A DNA stretch of 64,000 bases from Williamsia muralis (GTDB lineage: Bacteria; Actinomycetota; Actinomycetes; Mycobacteriales; Mycobacteriaceae): the NCBI RefSeq assembly GCF_002735905.1, contig NZ_PEBD01000012.1, positions 186,001 through 250,000 on the forward strand. Direction: 5' to 3'. Shown here in pieces: positions 60,484 to 64,000 of the stretch. Under the pieces are notes generated by a model. The model searched no databases. It saw only the letters and a program-made list of their open reading frames with translations, and was not told where the DNA came from. A program made the position numbers and the translations under genes. Within the stretch, counting starts at the first letter, position 1. Each line of letters opens with the position of its first letter.

Positions 60484-61724
60484 CAACCGTTCGACGCGCC
60501 CGGGCTGAATCGCTGTCGGCGACGCAGGCCCGCAGAATCGCCCTCGCCGCACAGGGTTTCACAGACCGCCGGCCCGAAGGTCCGGTGACCCGGCGTCACC
60601 TGCAGCGCGTCTTGGACCGAGCCCGCCTGTTTCAGATGGACTCGGTCAGCGTGGCCGTACGGGCTCATTACATGCCGCTGTACAGCCGGCTCGGTTTCTA
60701 CGATCGCGGCCTCCTCGAACAGGCCGCGTGGGAACCCACCGCTCGTCGTCCCGCGCTCTTGGCCGAGTACTGGGCACACGAAGCCGCACTGATCCCCATC
60801 GAGCATTGGCCGCTGTTCCGTTGGCGGATGGAGGATTTCCAGCACGGGCGCTACAAGGAAGCAGTCGGTGACCCACAAGCCGCCGCGATGCGCACACAGA
60901 TCCGCGAAGCGGTCGCCGAGTTGGGGCCCTGTACGAGCGGGATGCTCGAAGATCATCTCGGCCACGCGAAGCGGACGCGCAAAGGTACCTGGTGGGACCG
61001 CAGCCACGTGAAGTACCTGTGCGAGGTGATGTTCGCTGCGGGTGAGCTGGCTGCGGTGCGCCGCAGCGGTTTCGCCAGGTATTACGACCTCACCGAGAAC
61101 ATCGTCGGGGAGTACGCCGCGGTCACCGTGCCCCGGGACGAGGCAATCCGCGAATTGGTCGCCGGTTCGGTGACCGCGCTCGGTGTCGGCACCGAGGTCG
61201 ACATCCGCGATTACTACCGCCTCAAGCCGCAGGCGGCCCGCGAGGCACTGAACGATCTCGTCGCCGCCGGGCGTGTCCAGCCGGTGGAGGTCGAGGGCTG
61301 GGCGAAGCCGGCATTCCTCGACCCCGCCGCGCGACTACCGCGAAAGGTCGAACGTACGGCCCTGCTCAGCCCATTCGATTCGTTGGTGTTCTTCAGGCCT
61401 CGTACCGAGCGGCTGTTCGATTTCCACTACCGGATCGAAATCTATGTTCCCGAGGCCAAGCGCGTGCACGGCTATTACGTCTTCCCGTATCTGATGGGCG
61501 AGCGGCTCGTGGCTCGGGTGGACCTCAAGACCGACCGGGCAGGTGATCAGTTGCTGGTGCTCGGTGCGTTCTGCGAGAGCCGGGCCGATCCGCTGCAGGT
61601 GGCCACCGCGTTGGCCGCGGACCTGCTGGACATGGCACAGTGGCTCGGCGTCAGCAGGGTCGAGGTCGGTTCGCGGGGCGATTTGGCAGCCCCTCTCACC
61701 GCCGCCGTGCACTCTCGACACTGA
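60480..61724 (+). CDS. Winged-helix DNA-binding/YcaQ-type DNA glycosylase family protein
   Basis: 414 residues from GTG 60480, coupled to dfrA by a 4-nt overlap. Diagnostic HTH_42/YcaQ segments: [105 protein letters not shown]. coli YcaQ excises interstrand cross-links and N7-alkylguanines; Streptomyces AlkX/AlkZ relatives protect against DNA-damaging metabolites. The family is divergent and the exact substrate here is unknown. Coupling to nucleotide synthesis genes is notable. Confidence 0.85.
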   Translation: MTTVRRARAESLSATQARRIALAAQGFTDRRPEGPVTRRHLQRVLDRARLFQMDSVSVAVRAHYMPLYSRLGFYDRGLLEQAAWEPTARRPALLAEYWAHEAALIPIEHWPLFRWRMEDFQHGRYKEAVGDPQAAAMRTQIREAVAELGPCTSGMLEDHLGHAKRTRKGTWWDRSHVKYLCEVMFAAGELAAVRRSGFARYYDLTENIVGEYAAVTVPRDEAIRELVAGSVTALGVGTEVDIRDYYRLKPQAAREALNDLVAAGRVQPVEVEGWAKPAFLDPAARLPRKVERTALLSPFDSLVFFRPRTERLFDFHYRIEIYVPEAKRVHGYYVFPYLMGERLVARVDLKTDRAGDQLLVLGAFCESRADPLQVATALAADLLDMAQWLGVSRVEVGSRGDLAAPLTAAVHSRH

Positions 61725-61804
61725 ACCCGTCCCTCGGCCCGACCATCAGGTCCGGGGCGGTGAAGGGGACAATCGGTGCTCCAACACGAAGAAAGAGGAA
61801 TGCG

Positions 61805-62557
61805 GTGTCCGAACTGGTGCCATTGAAGGTGCAACTGGTGGCGAAGTCGTCGTTCGACCCGCCTACCGATGTGCCGTGGACCACAGATGCGGACGGGGGT
61901 GAAGCCCTCGTCGAGTTCGCCGGGCGCGCCTGTTACCAGAGTTGGGACAAGCCCAATCCGCGGACCGCGACCAACGCCGGATATCTGCGCCACATCCTCG
62001 AAGTCGGGCATCTCTCCCTGCTCGAACACGCCACGGTCACGTTCTACATCTCGGGGATCTCCCGGTCGTGCACCCACGAGCTGATCCGCCACCGGCACTT
62101 CTCCTATTCCCAGCTGTCGCAACGCTTTGTGCCCGAACACGATTCGAATGTCGTCTGCCCTCCCGCGATCCGGGGCGACGCCGAACTCGAAGCGCTGTTC
62201 GTCTCGGCCACCGATGCCAGCCGCGCGGCCTACGCCGAACTGCTGACGGCACTGGAAGAGAAGTTCTCCGATGTGCCCAACAACATCCTGCGGCGGAAGC
62301 AGGCCCGCCAGGCCGCGCGTGCGGTCCTGCCGAACGCCACGGAGACCAAGATCGTCGTCACCGGCAACTACCGCGCCTGGCGGCACTTCATCGGTATGCG
62401 GGCCACCGAGCACGCCGACGTGGAGATCCGCCAGCTGGCAATCGAATGCCTGCGCCAGCTGCTCGACATCGCCCCAACTGTGTTCGGGGACTTCGAAATC
62501 GGGCGGCTCTCCGACGGGTCGGAGGTGGCGACGTCCCCGTTCGTACTGGAGGGGTGA
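61805..62557 (+). CDS. thyX: Flavin-dependent thymidylate synthase
   Basis: 250 residues from GTG 61805, with AGAGGAA upstream; the length equals that of the mycobacterial enzyme. It uses FAD and NADPH to make dTMP and leaves tetrahydrofolate, unlike ThyA. The ThyX signature [13 protein letters not shown] is complete (RHRx7S), and [24 protein letters not shown] and [11 protein letters not shown] are family blocks. The frame extends upstream into the end of the YcaQ gene but without homology. Confidence 0.96.
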   Translation: MSELVPLKVQLVAKSSFDPPTDVPWTTDADGGEALVEFAGRACYQSWDKPNPRTATNAGYLRHILEVGHLSLLEHATVTFYISGISRSCTHELIRHRHFSYSQLSQRFVPEHDSNVVCPPAIRGDAELEALFVSATDASRAAYAELLTALEEKFSDVPNNILRRKQARQAARAVLPNATETKIVVTGNYRAWRHFIGMRATEHADVEIRQLAIECLRQLLDIAPTVFGDFEIGRLSDGSEVATSPFVLEG

Positions 62558-62586
62558 GAGTCGGGCCGGGACCGGCGGACCTCTGA

Positions 62587-64000
<1,414 letters not shown>

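Overview
This is a high-GC actinobacterial chromosome segment, most likely from a mycolic-acid-producing member of the Mycobacteriales (Gordonia, Williamsia or Rhodococcus type). The grounds are a mycothione reductase, a PptT-type phosphopantetheinyl transferase, an EfpA-like exporter and frequent GTG starts. Remembered gene order also matches, in mirror image, the Mycobacterium tuberculosis stretch from the GNAT/penicillin-binding lipoprotein genes (about Rv2867c/Rv2864c) to the RNase J gene (Rv2752c). I could not run a search, so genus and synteny come from memory.

Layout. 0-5.6 kb: end of a GNAT gene, a penicillin-binding lipoprotein, and a three-gene iron/heme-type ABC importer read leftward behind a probable DtxR/IdeR box. 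5.6-21 kb: methionine aminopeptidase, cobQ, two alpha/beta hydrolases, mycothione reductase, malate:quinone oxidoreductase, an ElaA-type GNAT, then a corrinoid cluster (ChlI/ChlD-type chelatase, cobO, cobB, cysG-like), an MFS exporter and yaaA. 21-35 kb: proS, a Tat lipoprotein/ferritin-like pair, and the translation cluster rimP-nusA-ylxR-infB-ylxP-rbfA-nrnA, followed by a MATE exporter, a phosphoesterase, pptT and truB. 35-45 kb: an MntR/SirR-type regulator, ribF, rpsO, pnp, an M16 protease, a CBS/DUF294 protein, alanine dehydrogenase and its divergent Lrp-type regulator.

45-57 kb is the main accessory region. It holds an apparently complete route from choline to glycine: GMC choline dehydrogenase, betaine aldehyde dehydrogenase, a Rieske oxygenase with a separate Rieske ferredoxin and FAD reductase, dimethylglycine oxidase, a monomeric sarcosine oxidase-type enzyme and an APC permease, with an IclR regulator. 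Related palindromic boxes lie in both promoter regions that flank iclR. 57-64 kb returns to conserved housekeeping order: dapB, two small genes, thyA-dfrA, a YcaQ-type gene, thyX, dapA and the start of RNase J.

The most unusual sequence is a 71-bp tandem triplication at the 3' end of infB. It reiterates the IF2 C-terminal tail as two 24-codon mini-ORFs, each coupled to the one before by an overlapping stop/start. Other notable structure: a 15-bp tandem repeat in the dapB promoter, a strong terminator between rpsO and pnp, repeated TANNNT boxes 5-8 nt before start codons (leaderless-type promoters), and two convergent gene pairs whose 3' ends overlap.
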